Of a stretch of 64,000 nt of DNA, positions 1 through 13,765 are shown piece after piece. The notes beneath the pieces are model-generated. The model made no database searches. It was not told where the DNA came from and saw nothing but the letters and a program-made list of their open reading frames with translations. Made by a program: the position numbers and the translations under genes. Source of the stretch: Paragordius varius (Eukaryota > Nematomorpha); the NCBI GenBank assembly GCA_964247055.1, contig OZ176056.1:3596001-3660000 (forward strand). The letters are read 5' to 3'. Each line of letters starts with the position of its first letter. Positions within the stretch are counted from its first letter, which is position 1.

Positions 1-1261
1 TGTTTTACGATGAAAAAAACAATAGATTTACAAAATGAAGTCGAAAGTATGGTCATTTTTTATGAAATTTAACAAAATTATTTTTCAAAAAGGAATGGAA
101 TTTCGCTTGAATGGTATTCCATTTTATTAACCTCTTTTATATATGCAAATATCTGTAAATTTTATAATTAGCATCGTTTAGATAAGAGCCATATTAATAG
201 TTTAAAAGTTTTTTACAGGTTAATAGCAAAAAAATTTTTTTGCTTCTGGACTAAATTATATTTGTTTTGCATAATTTAAGCAGGATTCACAAATTTATTG
301 ATCAATAGAATTAATCCGTTATTAAAACTGTTCAAAGGCAGTGATACTTTAATAATAAAACAACTTAAGACTTGCATTAATATTGATATAACAATTTCAA
401 ACGATAAAATATCAAATGTAAATTTACTATATTATACAGTATCTGTTTATTTTTATATAATATAGATTTAAGTAGAGTTGATATAAGTAATATTTTCCAT
501 CATCGCAATATAATTTGATTATTGACTATCAAATTTTATTTATATATATAATTTCTACATAGTGTCAAACCAAGAGTTGCAAGGTATTTTGGGCTTTTAC
601 TAAAAGATATTAAAATAAAATAAATTGAATTTTTAACATTGTAAGCTCTTTATTTCATTTGAAACACACTTAAAAAAGGGATCGGGATTAAGCATGAATG
701 TATTACAGGTCTAAGGGGTCATATGAAGATGTTTAATTACATAATCGCAATGGTTTACCTTTTTATATTACGACTCATGAAAAAAATTACAGTTTAAACA
801 CTTTATAAATGATGTCATAAAAAAGGCATTCTACCTTATATAGATTAAAATGTCATTTTTTTATTGAAATTTATAGGAGCTCTTTCGGATGCCATCCTAG
901 ATACCGAAGTGGAAACTGGTACATAAAATTAATATTTTTGCATTCTAGAAAAAATTTTTTGTTTAGATAGGGTTGAATATTAAATATTGGATTGCTTTAT
1001 AGCAATGCTTATAAGAAAAGGAAAAAATAACCGTGTTTCATATTGAATGGTGAACTGATCATTCTACAAATACAATTATACATATATTTAAGTGTGTCAA
1101 ATTTAGGGGGTACCTCCTGAATAATAAGACTTAATTTTTTTAGAATCAGGCTTTGAGAATCAGTAATAATTGGAGAAGCACCATATAAGACAATAAATGA
1201 GCAAAAATCAGATGCTTTCACTATTTGGGCTATAATTTTTTATCTAAAATAAACGCTGATA
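1..1261. other. AT-rich intergenic DNA, no gene seen
   Basis: Very AT-rich sequence with homopolymer runs. The short open frames here are no longer than expected by chance at this base composition and resemble nothing I recognise. No exon, RNA gene or intact transposon end was identified. Confidence 0.5.
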
Positions 1262-1503
1262 TACAGTAAAATTTGAAATTATACGGATAAAATATAAAAT
1301 TTTCGAAAAAACAACCATACTCTTTAACTTATATTTTTTAATTATAACTCATGTTTCAAATTGCAAAGTATGAAACAGAGATGTATATCGGTAACACAAT
1401 CATATTTATAATTAACAGTGAATATAGGTTTAAGAAAGTGTCTTTTGACAAAAAATATTTGTCTTTATATTTTCCGTTTGTCCATATAATTTTTTGTATT
1501 AAC
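1262..1503. mobile_element. Miniature mariner-like element, TACAGTAAAA family, copy 1
   Basis: The left end reads TACAGTAAAATTTGAAATTA followed by a tacgga block. The right end is a decayed inverted copy (tttgtccatataatttt). Subterminal blocks 'aacaaccatac' on the left and an 'atttgtctttatatttt' block on the right recur in the copies near 12.8 kb, 17.9 kb and 48.9 kb. No coding capacity. The right boundary is approximate. TA at the ends suggests a Tc1/mariner-mobilised MITE; this is inferred from end sequence only. Confidence 0.6.
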
Positions 1504-2437
1504 ACTTCATATATGATTAAAATTAACAGCGTTTTAATTTATGCTCAAAATATTGAATATAGCCATATTTACTTGATTTTTACCATTTTCATATATGGCC
1601 TTTGAGACAACAGATGCCCCTATATTTGACATATTATATATAATATTATTATTAATTTTGTGAATTTTCATTATTCGCACCATTTTTAAGTAAATATTTT
1701 AAAGTATATCTTAACTAAAAATAAAATAATTTTGCGCAGAGAAGCCTTATCATTTTTATGTCGTTAGGGGAAATGTTTTTGTGCGGTTTTTTTTCAAAAA
1801 GAAGTTTGGCGGGGTGTAATAGAATTTTTTACAACATTAATGCGATCTTATTGTACTGTCCGTTTTGCTATAAGACTGCATTCTGTTGCACTGAGTATTA
1901 TAATTAAATATTAATCTATTATTTGTTATAATACGAGATTTTTGAAACCTATTGATCTCAACGAAATAGAAGTCTATACCTAAAAATTTAAGCCTTTCAA
2001 TTTACTAAAGTTTATGTCTAAGATACAATCTTATTTGCTGTAACAATATAAATTCATTTTTCTTTAGTTTTGGAGGAAACCGGTAAAAATACATTTTTTT
2101 AGTTTCATATTTCGAATGTAATAATTTCAATTTGCATTTTTAGTTGACGACGAATGTAATTTTGATAATTTTTTTATATAATAATCTATAATCTATCAAA
2201 TATATAGTTGAAGCTTAAGACGAACATTTCATAGGTGTTGGGAATATATTAAATAAATATTATCATTTTTATTATGATTCATATTAAAATATATAGCAAT
2301 AAATTTAAAAACCAAAACTTTTTTTCATTTAAATTGAGTATTATTTGGAGAAGAGGAGGAGTGATGATGACTCTTTCGGGTTCACTTTGAACTTTATTAT
2401 AGCCATTTTTTGTCATCAAGAAATAAACGATTTAGAG

Positions 2438-2679
2438 CAGGGTTGTCCAACAAATGGCTTTGCGGGCCGCATTTGAAATATATATGGTCATTTATAAATA
2501 AATTAATTATATTTTAGCCTGTATAATGCAAACACAGTATAAAAATTTTTTCTAGTTTTTTTCAATTGCCTAGACTTATTTAGAAAAACGTAGAAACATC
2601 AATTTTCCTAAGATTTTTTGAGCATATTTTTTCCTATGAATTTCCAAAATTTTCACAGGCCGCGTGTTGGTTAATCCTG
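2438..2679. mobile_element. hAT-type miniature element, 242 bp
   Basis: Starts CAGGGTTGTCCAACAAATGG and ends with the approximate inverted copy, ...GTGTTGGTTAATCCTG. The flanks atttagag and attttgag match at 7 of 8 positions, the 8-bp target duplication expected of hAT elements. GGGCCGC-rich subterminal blocks are typical of this group. Non-coding. Related sequences lie near 5170, 32513 and 53708. Confidence 0.75.
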
Positions 2680-2900
2680 ATTTTGAGTATAGATAAAACA
2701 ATTCGCATCCGATATATATATATAATATGTTTCTTTTTACTCAACAAAAAATTTTGCGCCTCTTATCTTTGATAATGGACATGTTAATGGTTTTGGCAAC
2801 CCTTTTTTAGATGTTTTAAATCAGGAATGTCAAACATGCTTTCTCTAAAAAATGTTAAAAAATAAAAAATTGATATATTTACATTATTAAGAACATATAC

Positions 2901-4192
2901 CAGGGGTAGCTGACCTGTTTTTCCTGCGGGCTTCTTTTTTGGGCGCGGGCACCTATGAATATTAAGTATTAAAAAATTCATTTATCATTACGAATATATC
3001 TCTCCATTTACGGATTGGGGTGACTAGCACAGGCCATTTTAAAATAAATATTATGGGTAGTTGTTTTTATATAGAATCTTATTATAAGACCTGTGGTTGC
3101 CACAATGAGTGTTCAAATACTAAGACACATTCAATTCATTAAATTTAAATTGGATAATTAACTGGACATCTTGCGACGGATTTTGGATGATTGAAGTAAA
3201 AAATGGATTTGTAGCTCTTGGCAAAGATATTTAAAATTTACCAGATTTTATGGATTACTGCATACCAGTTAAATAATGGACATATGGTTCAAGATAATCC
3301 ATCAAATCGAAAAGAGTGTAGCGCCGCATCTAGTTTAGTTAAAAGGAATTGGTGGTGACATAAAGAACTAGTATACAGATGAAAGATGGTTAAGTCGTCC
3401 TGCATTTTTTGAAAGATTAAAACAATTTTTACTGCAACTATATCTATTTAACAGACGAAATATTATTTATATCCACAATTAAAAGAACTAAAATCTCATC
3501 TTAATCTTGCTTGTTGATGCAATATCTCAGAAAAATTACACGCATTGCATATCAATTAAAAGACAGTGATTAAAATTTAATTGACGCAATCTGAAATGTT
3601 GCTTTTAAAAATGTCAATGATTTTGGAGAAAAGATTTTCGCCAAAACATAAACTCGAATACATTTCCATGTTTTATCTTCGTTTGATAATATGTTTGTAA
3701 AATTAAAATACTCTACCATGTTCTTAAAGCAATTTGGCCATATTTATATGTCGATCAACATTTGGAACTTAAGTTGAAAATTATCTTGATGTCATATAAA
3801 CTAAATGTGGAACACTTGATGTTTCTTTAAATATTTAAGAAGTATGCCATAATTCAGAAATTCAAAATTGGGTTCAAATGAAATCACTGCAATTCTCACG
3901 CATGAATCCAATTGATTATCAGTTAATCCTGATCTCTGTTTAGTTTTAATGACAGTCATATAAGAAAAAGCCGATTCACATAAATATGTGGATCCAAAAA
4001 AGAATTGAAAACTGCAGCAATTTTCCAAATATGTGGGTATTTTTCTTTAATTAAAATAAAAATAATTTATGAAAATAAATTATAATTTTGTGAAAAATTA
4101 TATGCAAAAATATTTTTTAATAATTTTTTAGGCGTACACGTTTTGAAATCTCGGCACGAAGTCGACCGCGGGCCACCGTTTGGTCACCCCGG
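2901..4192. mobile_element. Decayed hAT-superfamily element with transposase fragments
   Basis: A CAGGGG end at 2901 and a second hAT-like end (ttggggtgactagcac) near 3015 are matched on the right by ...GCGGGCCACCGTTTGGTCACCCCG near 4191. On the minus strand, 3801-4028 encodes a fragment (YLCESAFSYMTVIKTKQRSG, then LTDNQLDSCVRIAV) that resembles the C-terminal dimerisation region of hAT transposases of the SCAND3/GTF2IRD2-like type. On the plus strand, about 3370-3435 reads TDERWLSRPAFFERLKQF, like the RWLSRG region of the same proteins. The two fragments face opposite ways, so the element is rearranged as well as full of stops. The family is assigned from memory of motifs only. Confidence 0.6.
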
Positions 4193-4339
4193 TAGAGTCT
4201 AACGTGTCATTGTAAATGAATTTTAAAACACTTTTGAGGCATAAAACTATCATCAACCCAAACTTTCCTATAATATAAAATGCTTGCATATTTGAGATTA
4301 ATGGTCAAGATAAATATATACAAAGAAGCATTGATAAAA

Positions 4340-5076
4340 TCTATATATTTATAAAAATGGAAAATGCTGGCTTTGTGATCTGTTTCCGGAAAACCGGTAG
4401 ACCCATTTAATTCCATGTCGAAATAATATAATCATTAATAAATGCCCCGACAATAGCTTCGCCCTTTTTTGAATTAGGCCCCCAGTTCGGGCCCACCCCG
4501 TGTGAAAAATGGGTTTTTTTTGAAAAGCTACAAATATCGTGTCTATAAGACAATTTTCCGAACGTGTCGGACCATTCAATTTCAAATATGATATTTGTTT
4601 ACTTATTTTCGATTGCGCCGAACATTGTCGTCTCGCTTTTTTAATTTAGGCCCTCTTTTTATCCGCTCCCCCCGTAAAATGCCATTTTTTTCAAAAAACA
4701 AAGTCCACAAAAATAATTATTTAAATCTACTTTTTGCCCTAGGTATGAGACCGTAAAAATTAAATAAAGATTCCACGTATTATTTGTTAAAAGACAAAAA
4801 TTTTAGTCAAACGTCTCTTTGATGATAGCTGCTGGGTAAGGAGCTCTCGCTTTTTTAATTTAGGCCCTCTTTTTACCCGCTCCCTCCATAAAATGCCATT
4901 TTTTTCAAAAAACAAAGTCCACAAAAATATTTTTTGAATCTATTTTTAGCCCAAGTAAACAAAATATTAGTATGAATGCACCGTTTTAAAATTCCTATGA
5001 TATCATAGTTATTAATTAATGTTTCGAAATAATCCACATATGTGAGGGTTGCGTAGCAGCACGAGATTTACGCTAG
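4340..5076 (+). mobile_element. Non-autonomous Helitron, full-length copy
   Basis: The 5' end is TCTATATATTTATAAAAATG, running into a conserved 'gctggctttgtgatctg' block. The 3' end is GCAGCACGAGATTTACGCTAG, with T following. Host A precedes and T follows, as expected for Helitron insertion between A and T. In other copies the sequence before the final ATTTACGCTAG forms a strong hairpin; here its left arm is decayed. The interior holds two diverged copies of a module containing 'tttaggccctctttttacc' and 'ccatttttttcaaaaaaca', about 230 bp apart. No Rep/helicase coding region. Confidence 0.8.
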
Positions 5077-5169
5077 TATATTATATAATATGTAAAATTA
5101 GCTTAATAAACTATTTTTTGGTATACAAGAATGAGGATGGCTCAAATAAAAAAAAATCATAGTATAAAC

Positions 5170-5456
5170 CAGGACGGTCTAATATAAATAGCGCCGAGAG
5201 CCGCCTTTTAGACTTATAAAATCCGGCGGGCCGCATTCTTAATATATATGTGCGTTAATAAATACTATTAGATTTTAAACATAAGACTGTATAAAAAAAT
5301 TTTCCAGTTCGTTGCCGATTGAACAGACGTATTTAGAAGATTTGCTTAAGAAATATTAATTTTACTAAAACTTTGTGTGCATATTTTTGCATATCATGGA
5401 TTCCCAAAATTTTCGCGAGCCGCACGCGGCCTGCGGGCCATGTTTCAATGCCCCAG
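5170..5456. mobile_element. hAT-type miniature element, 287 bp
   Basis: Begins CAGGACGGTC and ends ...GCCATGTTTCAATGCCCCAG. Flanks gtataaac and ttataaac match at 7 of 8 bases, a probable 8-bp target duplication. The GGCGGGCCGCATTC and CGGCCTGCGGGCC blocks are shared with the copy at 2438. Non-coding. Confidence 0.7.
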
Positions 5457-8400
5457 TTATAAACTAATAGAGAATATCTCTACGTAATTTTCGTTTAAAT
5501 AAATTTGATTATATCGTATCCTTAATTTGATTATAAACTTGTTTTTAGATTGAGTTTTTTTCGCATAAATCATATTTTAATCCAAGTGGCTATTTTAAGG
5601 ATTACCTAACTATGATTGGAGTATTTTTAAGTGTAGCGTTGTTTTATTTAGGTTTCTGTTTTAACCAGAAGTTATTTTAAGTGATATGATCACGATTGAT
5701 ACTTTAAACCAAATATATTTGGGCATTATGAATAAACCTGCAAGCCAGAAAATGCTTAAAGAACAAGATTTTAGCGATATTATTTAAGTGAGTGGAGTTG
5801 AAAGGGGCAAATTGCAAAAAGTGTGGCTGCCATGATTAAAAGTATGTAGATGAAAGGCTAAACGTTTCCTTTTAATATCATCATCTTAAAATGTGGGAAT
5901 TATTTTTGGTTTAATAACCGAACGCCGGCTATAAAAAAATTCCTGCCTTCAGAAAAGTTTGATAAAAAATATGGGAATTAAACCACGGGTGGGTAACATG
6001 TGGTATAAATGTGGATTGATAATAATGGATGACATTTAAAACCTAATAAATACCATTTAAATAGGCCTAATTATTTTCATCAAAATTGTTTCAAATACAA
6101 GTTTATTGGGGATATTTTTTTTAAAAAATTTATTTAGAGGTAATATAAGCTAATTAATTAACTGGATATGATAGTTACATCATAGATAATAATGATTTAC
6201 TTATATGTTTCGAACGCACCCTGTCTGATTAATATAAATTGTGTCAATTAAAAGCTAAAATAAACAAAAAATATCCTAGAAACATGATTGATTCTTTGGG
6301 TTCAAGCTTTAGTTTTTGTCTTAACATGATTATCATTTTTGAATGAAGCTAATTGTCAAATTTATAGGCGTTTCGTACCACAATATCCCACTTCCCATTT
6401 TTAAAAAAGTATATTATATGAATCTCACTTTTTACACCAATGTTGTTGTTTAAATTTGGTTTTATTTCATCATTTTTAAAAGCTTATGACGTCTTTTAAT
6501 CCATTATCTTTTGGGGTAGTTTTATATCCCAGAGTGATTTTTATTTAAGATATCTTAAAAAGTATTTAGGTTATTTAGCCAAAAAATACTTCCCTTAATT
6601 TTTTAGGCGCATTATACAAAAATATTTTTTTAAAAAATCCTCATCTCAAACTTTTTTGTCACCATTTTTTTCTATATATTTTTTAATCGCTATGCAACAA
6701 GCAAAAAAATATATATCATGGTCAAAACATGTAAATAATCACTTTAAATTTCAGGCTACATTTTACCAGAAAAAACTTGATATATTTTATTTGTAATATC
6801 AGCTATTCGTTTCAACCGTGCATTGGAGCTGTCCCAATTTTAGACTCTAGAAGTCACAATGTAAAAAATATAAGCTTTTTTATACATTTGAAAAATGTTT
6901 AATAATTTTTTAACTAAAACAACTTTCAACACAGTAGTATACTTACAAAATTGTGCTCGGGTATATAAACTACCTCAAGATATCTACGCGAGCAAAAAAT
7001 GAAAAGGTCATGAAGTGTTAAATAGCTTTTCGTACCACTATTATCCCTCCACTTCCCATTTTTTTAAAAAGTACATTGTATGAACCTAACTTTTTACACC
7101 AATGTTGAAGTTTAGATGTTTATTGGTTTCGTTTCATCTTTAAAAGCTAATGACGTCTTTTAAAAGAGAATTGTAGCTTTTTTTTCAAAGGGATTTTACA
7201 GCAACGTTTTTGAAAGTACGTAAATTCAATATTTACTAAAGAAAGGGGATTTTATCAAGAGATAAATAAGTATTACATCTTTGAAATTGAATAATGCTGA
7301 AAATATAAAATAATGATATTTTACGTAATCGGATTTTGAAATTACACGCGCAAAAATGTAAATCTTTGTTGTATAATATTAATAATAACAAAAGGTTTGT
7401 TTAGGTTTACTGTAATGCAGAATTGCATTAAGAACAGAACAGCTCTATACTCTATCTAGAATATTATTTACAAAATGCATTTTTTAATTAAAAATCCATT
7501 ATCATATGTAACTCGGATAATCTGCATTATAATAGGGAGTTTAATCCCTTAATTACTTATGTGGATAACAAGCATCGAAATGCAATTAAAACAATTTTTT
7601 ACAAATTTTTTTATAAAAATCCCTTAAGGTTGACATAATTTTATGTATAAAACTTTTAAAATATTCACGTATTACATCATATGCTTGTATGTAACGTCGT
7701 TCTAAATTTTTAAAATTAAGGTGTTATTTTTCATTTTTGATGAATTTTACATATTTATACTTATAAATAGATTATAAATTATGACATAATATCTATATAT
7801 ATATTATTTGCATCATCAATTTTTCGCATGTTATAAAAATCAATCCCTTATTTTTTAATTACATTTTTATTATATACATCATTATGAATGTGATATAATT
7901 AGAAAAAAAATTGAAGGTTGAGGTCAAAATCAATCATTAATTTCGTTTTTTGCATTATTTTTATCTATAAAAACTGTATTACATATATTCTTTTATAACG
8001 TACTGTGCTTTGTAAAATTTTTATAACAGTCGATTTTTGATTTTGTCCCAAAATAGATATTCTATATAATGAATTCACAATACCTAGATTTATAAAGATA
8101 TTTTTCCCCCCTTGCGTTTTTTACATTGCATTGGTTGTTTTTATTGAGAAAATCGATAACTCTATATTATTATATAAAAAAAAAAAAATATACAGTTTTA
8201 GAGTCTCTTTCTTCCTTTTTTAAACTCTATATTATTATACAATACGTAATTACGCAATGTAATCTTTCTTTTGATATATGCTATTTGAAATGCATATATT
8301 TTAATTTTTATATTGTGATAATTTTTTTTGCATTCTCTCAAAAACCAACATCTTCATCTATCTACACACAATTATGTCATGAGATTATGATATAAATATA

Positions 8401-8740
8401 TCATTTTTTATCGTGTTTTTAACCCTACACACTTAAAAATTGTCGAGTCATAGAGCCAACCAGCCCACAACATCAATATTTGTTTATCAATAATGTGTGG
8501 TTCTTTGATAATTATGTAACGTTTCTAAATATAATTTAAGTTCATTACGATAATTAACAGTTCTACCGTCAATCGACTTATTCATATTCTGAACTGACAA
8601 GTGTGAGATATATGGAATATATAGCATCATTACCATTTTGATTATCTTAATATTCTCATCAACTAAAGTTTTAATTCAACCAGCTATTCGGTTAAAACTG
8701 CACAAACTTATTATTTTTTCCCCCCTAATTTTTCTGTCAA
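5457..8740. other. Intergenic DNA upstream of the FAM78-type gene
   Basis: No exon recognised. The stretch contains a diverged direct repeat (6367-6505 and 7025-7165) and must hold the promoter and 5' untranslated region of the gene starting at 8741. I could not identify a convincing TATA box or initiator. Confidence 0.5.
6367..7165. repeat. Diverged direct repeat pair, about 660 bp apart
   Basis: Positions 6367-6505 and 7025-7165 share, with scattered differences, 'ttcgtaccac', 'cacttcccattttt', 'actttttacaccaatgttg' and 'gacgtcttttaa' in the same order. No open frame and no obvious ends; probably two fragments of one old repeat family. Confidence 0.55.
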
Positions 8741-11700
8741 ATGGGAAATGCCTTTAACCACAAAGCATCATCCTATCATAAAGGGAGCAGCGATACAGAA
8801 GACTCAACAAGAAACGCAAAACTCAATAATTGCGGTGGGGATGGTAAATTTTGGGTTAAAAATAATCGCCTCTCTGTAATATCTACTTCTGCAGGATTGC
8901 CAGTTAACAATCATTTAGATCACGTTTCAGATTCCAACAAATCTTTCTCTTGTGCAAATTACAGCAAATATAGCAATAATAGGGTAGATGTAATCCATGT
9001 CCCTCCACCCCATAACTCAAGTAATAATAATCACAATGATCAACAACACCATTGTAACATTATAAATAATGCTATTATAAATCACGACGATACATTTGGA
9101 AACAATCCAGTTGATTTGACTGGAAGGAAAGATAAAAAATCTATAACCTCATCTACGATGGCTACCCCGAATTCGTCGAAAATTCCTTTTAATGAAGGTA
9201 CTCACTAAATTTTTAATCCTTTTAAAAAGATGACTCGATAATTAATAACTCGTTATATAAAATATCAAAATATCTTATTGTTTTATCAAAAATTTTTCGA
9301 TAATATATGCATTTTAATGGTTGCTTATTACACTTTATAGTTGGGCGATTGCAACACAGTCAGGTATGGAAAAAATTAAAAGCTACATTTTTATTTCTTA
9401 CAATACTTGTTTATTTTAATCAATATGTTTTTTTTCCATACACTCATGCGTTGCAAATGCTCGCCTGTAATGTGTGAAATAAGCAACCATTAAAATGCAT
9501 ACTATAATATCTACGAGTTATTAATCAATTTAAACCAAAATTTTGTGTTGTTATAGCCTATGTTTGGGGCATTTTATTATAGTAATTTAATTTGCATTAT
9601 GTCAACACGTTTGGTACGCAAAAGTGCTTTAAAATATATGTTAAACAAATTAAAAATTGGATTTTAATCAAAAATTTACCATTATTTATAAAATATTTAA
9701 AATGGGCTCAAAATAAATAAGGAAAATTATTATTTATAAAGCAGCTCGCAAAGATATTTGTATTGGACACCCTTGGTCAAAATCACTTTTTCATAATTGC
9801 ATTTTTATCCACTAAAATCAAAATTTTTACACTTAAAGCCTTGATTTAATTTTTTTAGAGAAAATACTTTTTAAACCTTTGCATACATTATCTCAACACT
9901 ACCGATTGAATTGAACAACATACATTTTGTCGCATAGATATTACGTGGTCCTATATAACAATATTCTAAAATGCCATTTTCTTCCAATTATATTAATTAC
10001 AATTGTTTTTGAAAATGATATAGCGAAAGATGGGTCGGTCACACCCCCTCATAAATTATAAAAGAGTATAATAATAACGCAACAAAAACTATATTAACCC
10101 TGCAGGCTAATAAATTTTAACAAGCAATTTCATGCCAAATAATATCCCATTATTATATTATAAGTAATATATTCCTTTTAAACGAAAATTATTAGTTTGT
10201 TTTGTATAAAAATATTTTTTAACTGACTTATCCTGCTCTTGTATATGATGTGTATGTTATGGGTAAGAATACTTTTTTTATTGTTTTAATGATACAGTAC
10301 ATTTATATGGGTTATAGGACTTTTAAAAATACAAAATGACATAATTTCCTACCTTTCTTCTTATCGCGCCAATTTAAATGAAATATTTAGCCAATAAAAA
10401 ACAGCTTTTTTTCAAGCCAGAATTTTACTCTATTTTATTCTTTGTAAATTTTATGTATTAATAGCCTACAATAAACGTGTTAAAACACTCCCTGAACACA
10501 GAGTTCGTATCAAACGACCCCAAAACGAAGACGTTGACATTGTAATCAAAGAATTTTCGATGGGTATTGACCCTGGTCCCATTCAAGTCGATGAAAGTTC
10601 TGAATCTATATTCCGATTTAAGACGCCTTACTTTAGGTAATAATATAGTTAAAAATTTTCCCATTTTTTTCATTTATACAGTCATGTATCCTTTATTTTA
10701 TCAAGAATTTATTTTTTTTCGTTAAATGATAAATATTTGGTAAAGAATGGAAAACACAAGAGCTCTATGGTATTAACAAACAATATCATATTCATCAAAA
10801 AAGTATGAGAATTACCATAGAGCTCTTGTTTTTTCTATTCTTTACCAAATATTTATACCCATTTAACGAAATGATAAAATAAAGCATACATGTCTGTAAG
10901 TAAGTATAGTTTGTAATTTTGTTTTAAAAATATATGTGTGATTTAACTCTGTACTATGAATATTTTGGAAATATAATGGTTGATGATTGATTCATTATTA
11001 GTTAAATAATTTTAATATATTCCTGGAAATGTTGTATTTTCAATCGACATTAGATCCTTTTTTTGTCTTTATAAAAATGACCAAAACCTTTTAGTAGTCT
11101 TAATTTTATCTTCCATTAATTAAGGTTGTTAAAAAATCAGATGTTTAAATTCGTTTGGTATTTTGACATGGCTATTTTTAAACTACTGCGACTGCACAAA
11201 ATTATGTCTTTTTAAATAAAATTTAAACAATACATTACCCTTGATATATAATCGTTTATGTCAAGGTTTCAACACGCTCCCCTTCAAAATATTTCTACGG
11301 CCCCTGAGATATTTCAAATACGAATATTACAAAATCTACGAGAAATTATGTTCTTAAACAATTTTCTGATAAATCTTTCCCGAATTTCGGCAATAAACTA
11401 GTCAAATATGTCAAAAATAGTTGTAATCCAATAAAATATTTTAATGACCATTATATGTTCCGAAAATGCCGCCTGCGGAGCTGCTTCTGTTGGATGCCCC
11501 TGGTTTAAGCTCCGTTTTAAAGTTGTTAAATCATAGATTTGCCTGCCACGAATTTAAAACTAGATAGCCAAAAACTTTTTAGATTTTGTCCATTTTGAAT
11601 GCAATATTTACCGCCTGTTAAGTAAGATTGTGATGAAGGCTAATGGTTTTTTCCCCATCAGATGTCAAAAAAATTATATTTAGACTTTAATTCGACAAAC

Positions 11701-13700
11701 TATGAACACATTGTTGTTTCGCTTTTATATAATACTTAAAAAGCACTTTTGACCTCATATATATATACTAAGTGGTATTATTCCGCTAAGAGGAAAAAAC
11801 GACAAAATTTTTTTATCTTTTTGGAAAAAATTTTGAATATATTGAGTGAATTTATTTGCTTAATATCATTTTTTATTGCAATATATTTGGACATTCTCTA
11901 AGCATTTCCATCTATCTTTGGAAGATTTTTTTAAAATAATATTAAATACTAGTATTAAATATAATTATACCTTAACATATATAACTTATTCATACATCCA
12001 TAGTCAGGCAGGATCAAACAATTTTATATAAACATATATTAGAATTGGTAGATATTGATTTTTTGCACATGCTTCCTCTCTCATGTTTTCATTTATTTTA
12101 TAGAAAAAAATTTAGTATAATATATTTATAGTACACCACCATGCGTATTAAAATTTATTTTTTTGCAATTTTCATACATATTTTTTGCGATTACCTAGGA
12201 AAAAGCTAGAAAATTGGAATTCAGCTATATTAACTATTAGATTTAAAAAAATATTCCAAGCATTATAAGCATATTTATATAAATACGAAAAATATCATTT
12301 TTTGGTTTAAATAATTTATAAGATAAATGCAAAAATCGATCGATATGACTTATAAGTTTTTGGTGACATTTCTGTTTTTATTTCGAAAAAAGGCCAAAAT
12401 ATTTACCTGTGTGTCGATTTTTTGATTAATTTATGATATGGTCTAATAAGACTTCATTATATCGTTTTTTGTGATATACAAAATAAATGAAAATATAATA
12501 TTAAAAATCAAAACTAAAAAATTGTCTTGTCAAAAAAGTATTGTAATTTTACAATATACACTTACTTATTATTATTGTAACTACCAAGGTTATGAAAATA
12601 TCATTTTTTAATTAAAATATGTTATTAATTAATTAATTAGTTGTGTGATTAATTTATGAAAATCCTTGGTCAAAAAATAAGAATTGAATATTTGAATGTG
12701 TGCCAATTATTAAAATATTAATAATTTTAGAAAGTTTGTAATAGAGTAAACATTTTGTTTTAGCACAAAATATAACCTGTGTAAAATTTTTATTCAAGGG
12801 TCAATATACAGTAAAAACTGAAATTATACGGACAAATGTTAAAATATAAAGACAAATATTTTTTTTCAAAAGACAACCTATTTCTATTGTTTAAAATGGC
12901 AAGTCTGAAATAGAGATATAGGAAACAATCAATTTTATATTTTACAATTTTGATTAAATAGATTATATGAAAAAAATTAATTTAAAAAGTATGGCTATCT
13001 TTTAAAAAAAATATTTGTCTTTATATTTTTGCGGTTTGTCCGTATAATTTCAATTTTTTTGAACGTTACAAATATTTCTTTTTCATAAAATGCCAATCTA
13101 AAACTATAACACAATCGGCCTCAACTTATGATTTCGTTTATTAAAATTAAATTCAAATTTTTATATTTATTTTTTAAATTTTTGGATTTTTTAGAGGAAA
13201 AGCTACTATCGAAATTCCTCCCTTAGATTTCCGAGAAACTTGGATCTTTGGTTGGATTCAAGCCTGTTATGACCTTAAATTCGTTAATACATATGGAAAA
13301 TATGGATAGTAATATTTACACATATATATATAATTTATAAAAATAATATATACTGATACAAATTGGGATACTAAATGTTAGTTTTTTCTAAAAAAGTTTA
13401 TAAAACTTTATTTTTTGATAATTTTACAACCCTTATATATAAATATATATTTAAAGGAGGATAAAGTAAAAATATCAGGGATAGAGTCATTTAAAAAGGT
13501 TTTTTTCTCCATTTCGATTTAAACCAGGAGTTTTTAACACTTGGCCCGCGAAAACGTGAAATAAATAAATTCAAATTCTACAATAATTTGCAAAAATTTA
13601 ATTAAAGAAATCTTGTTTATAATAGCAATTAAAATTAGTGTTATTTTTTCCATTTAAAATCATATATTTTGAGTAATTATTTATGAATTTATTCACAACA

Positions 13701-13765
<65 letters not shown>

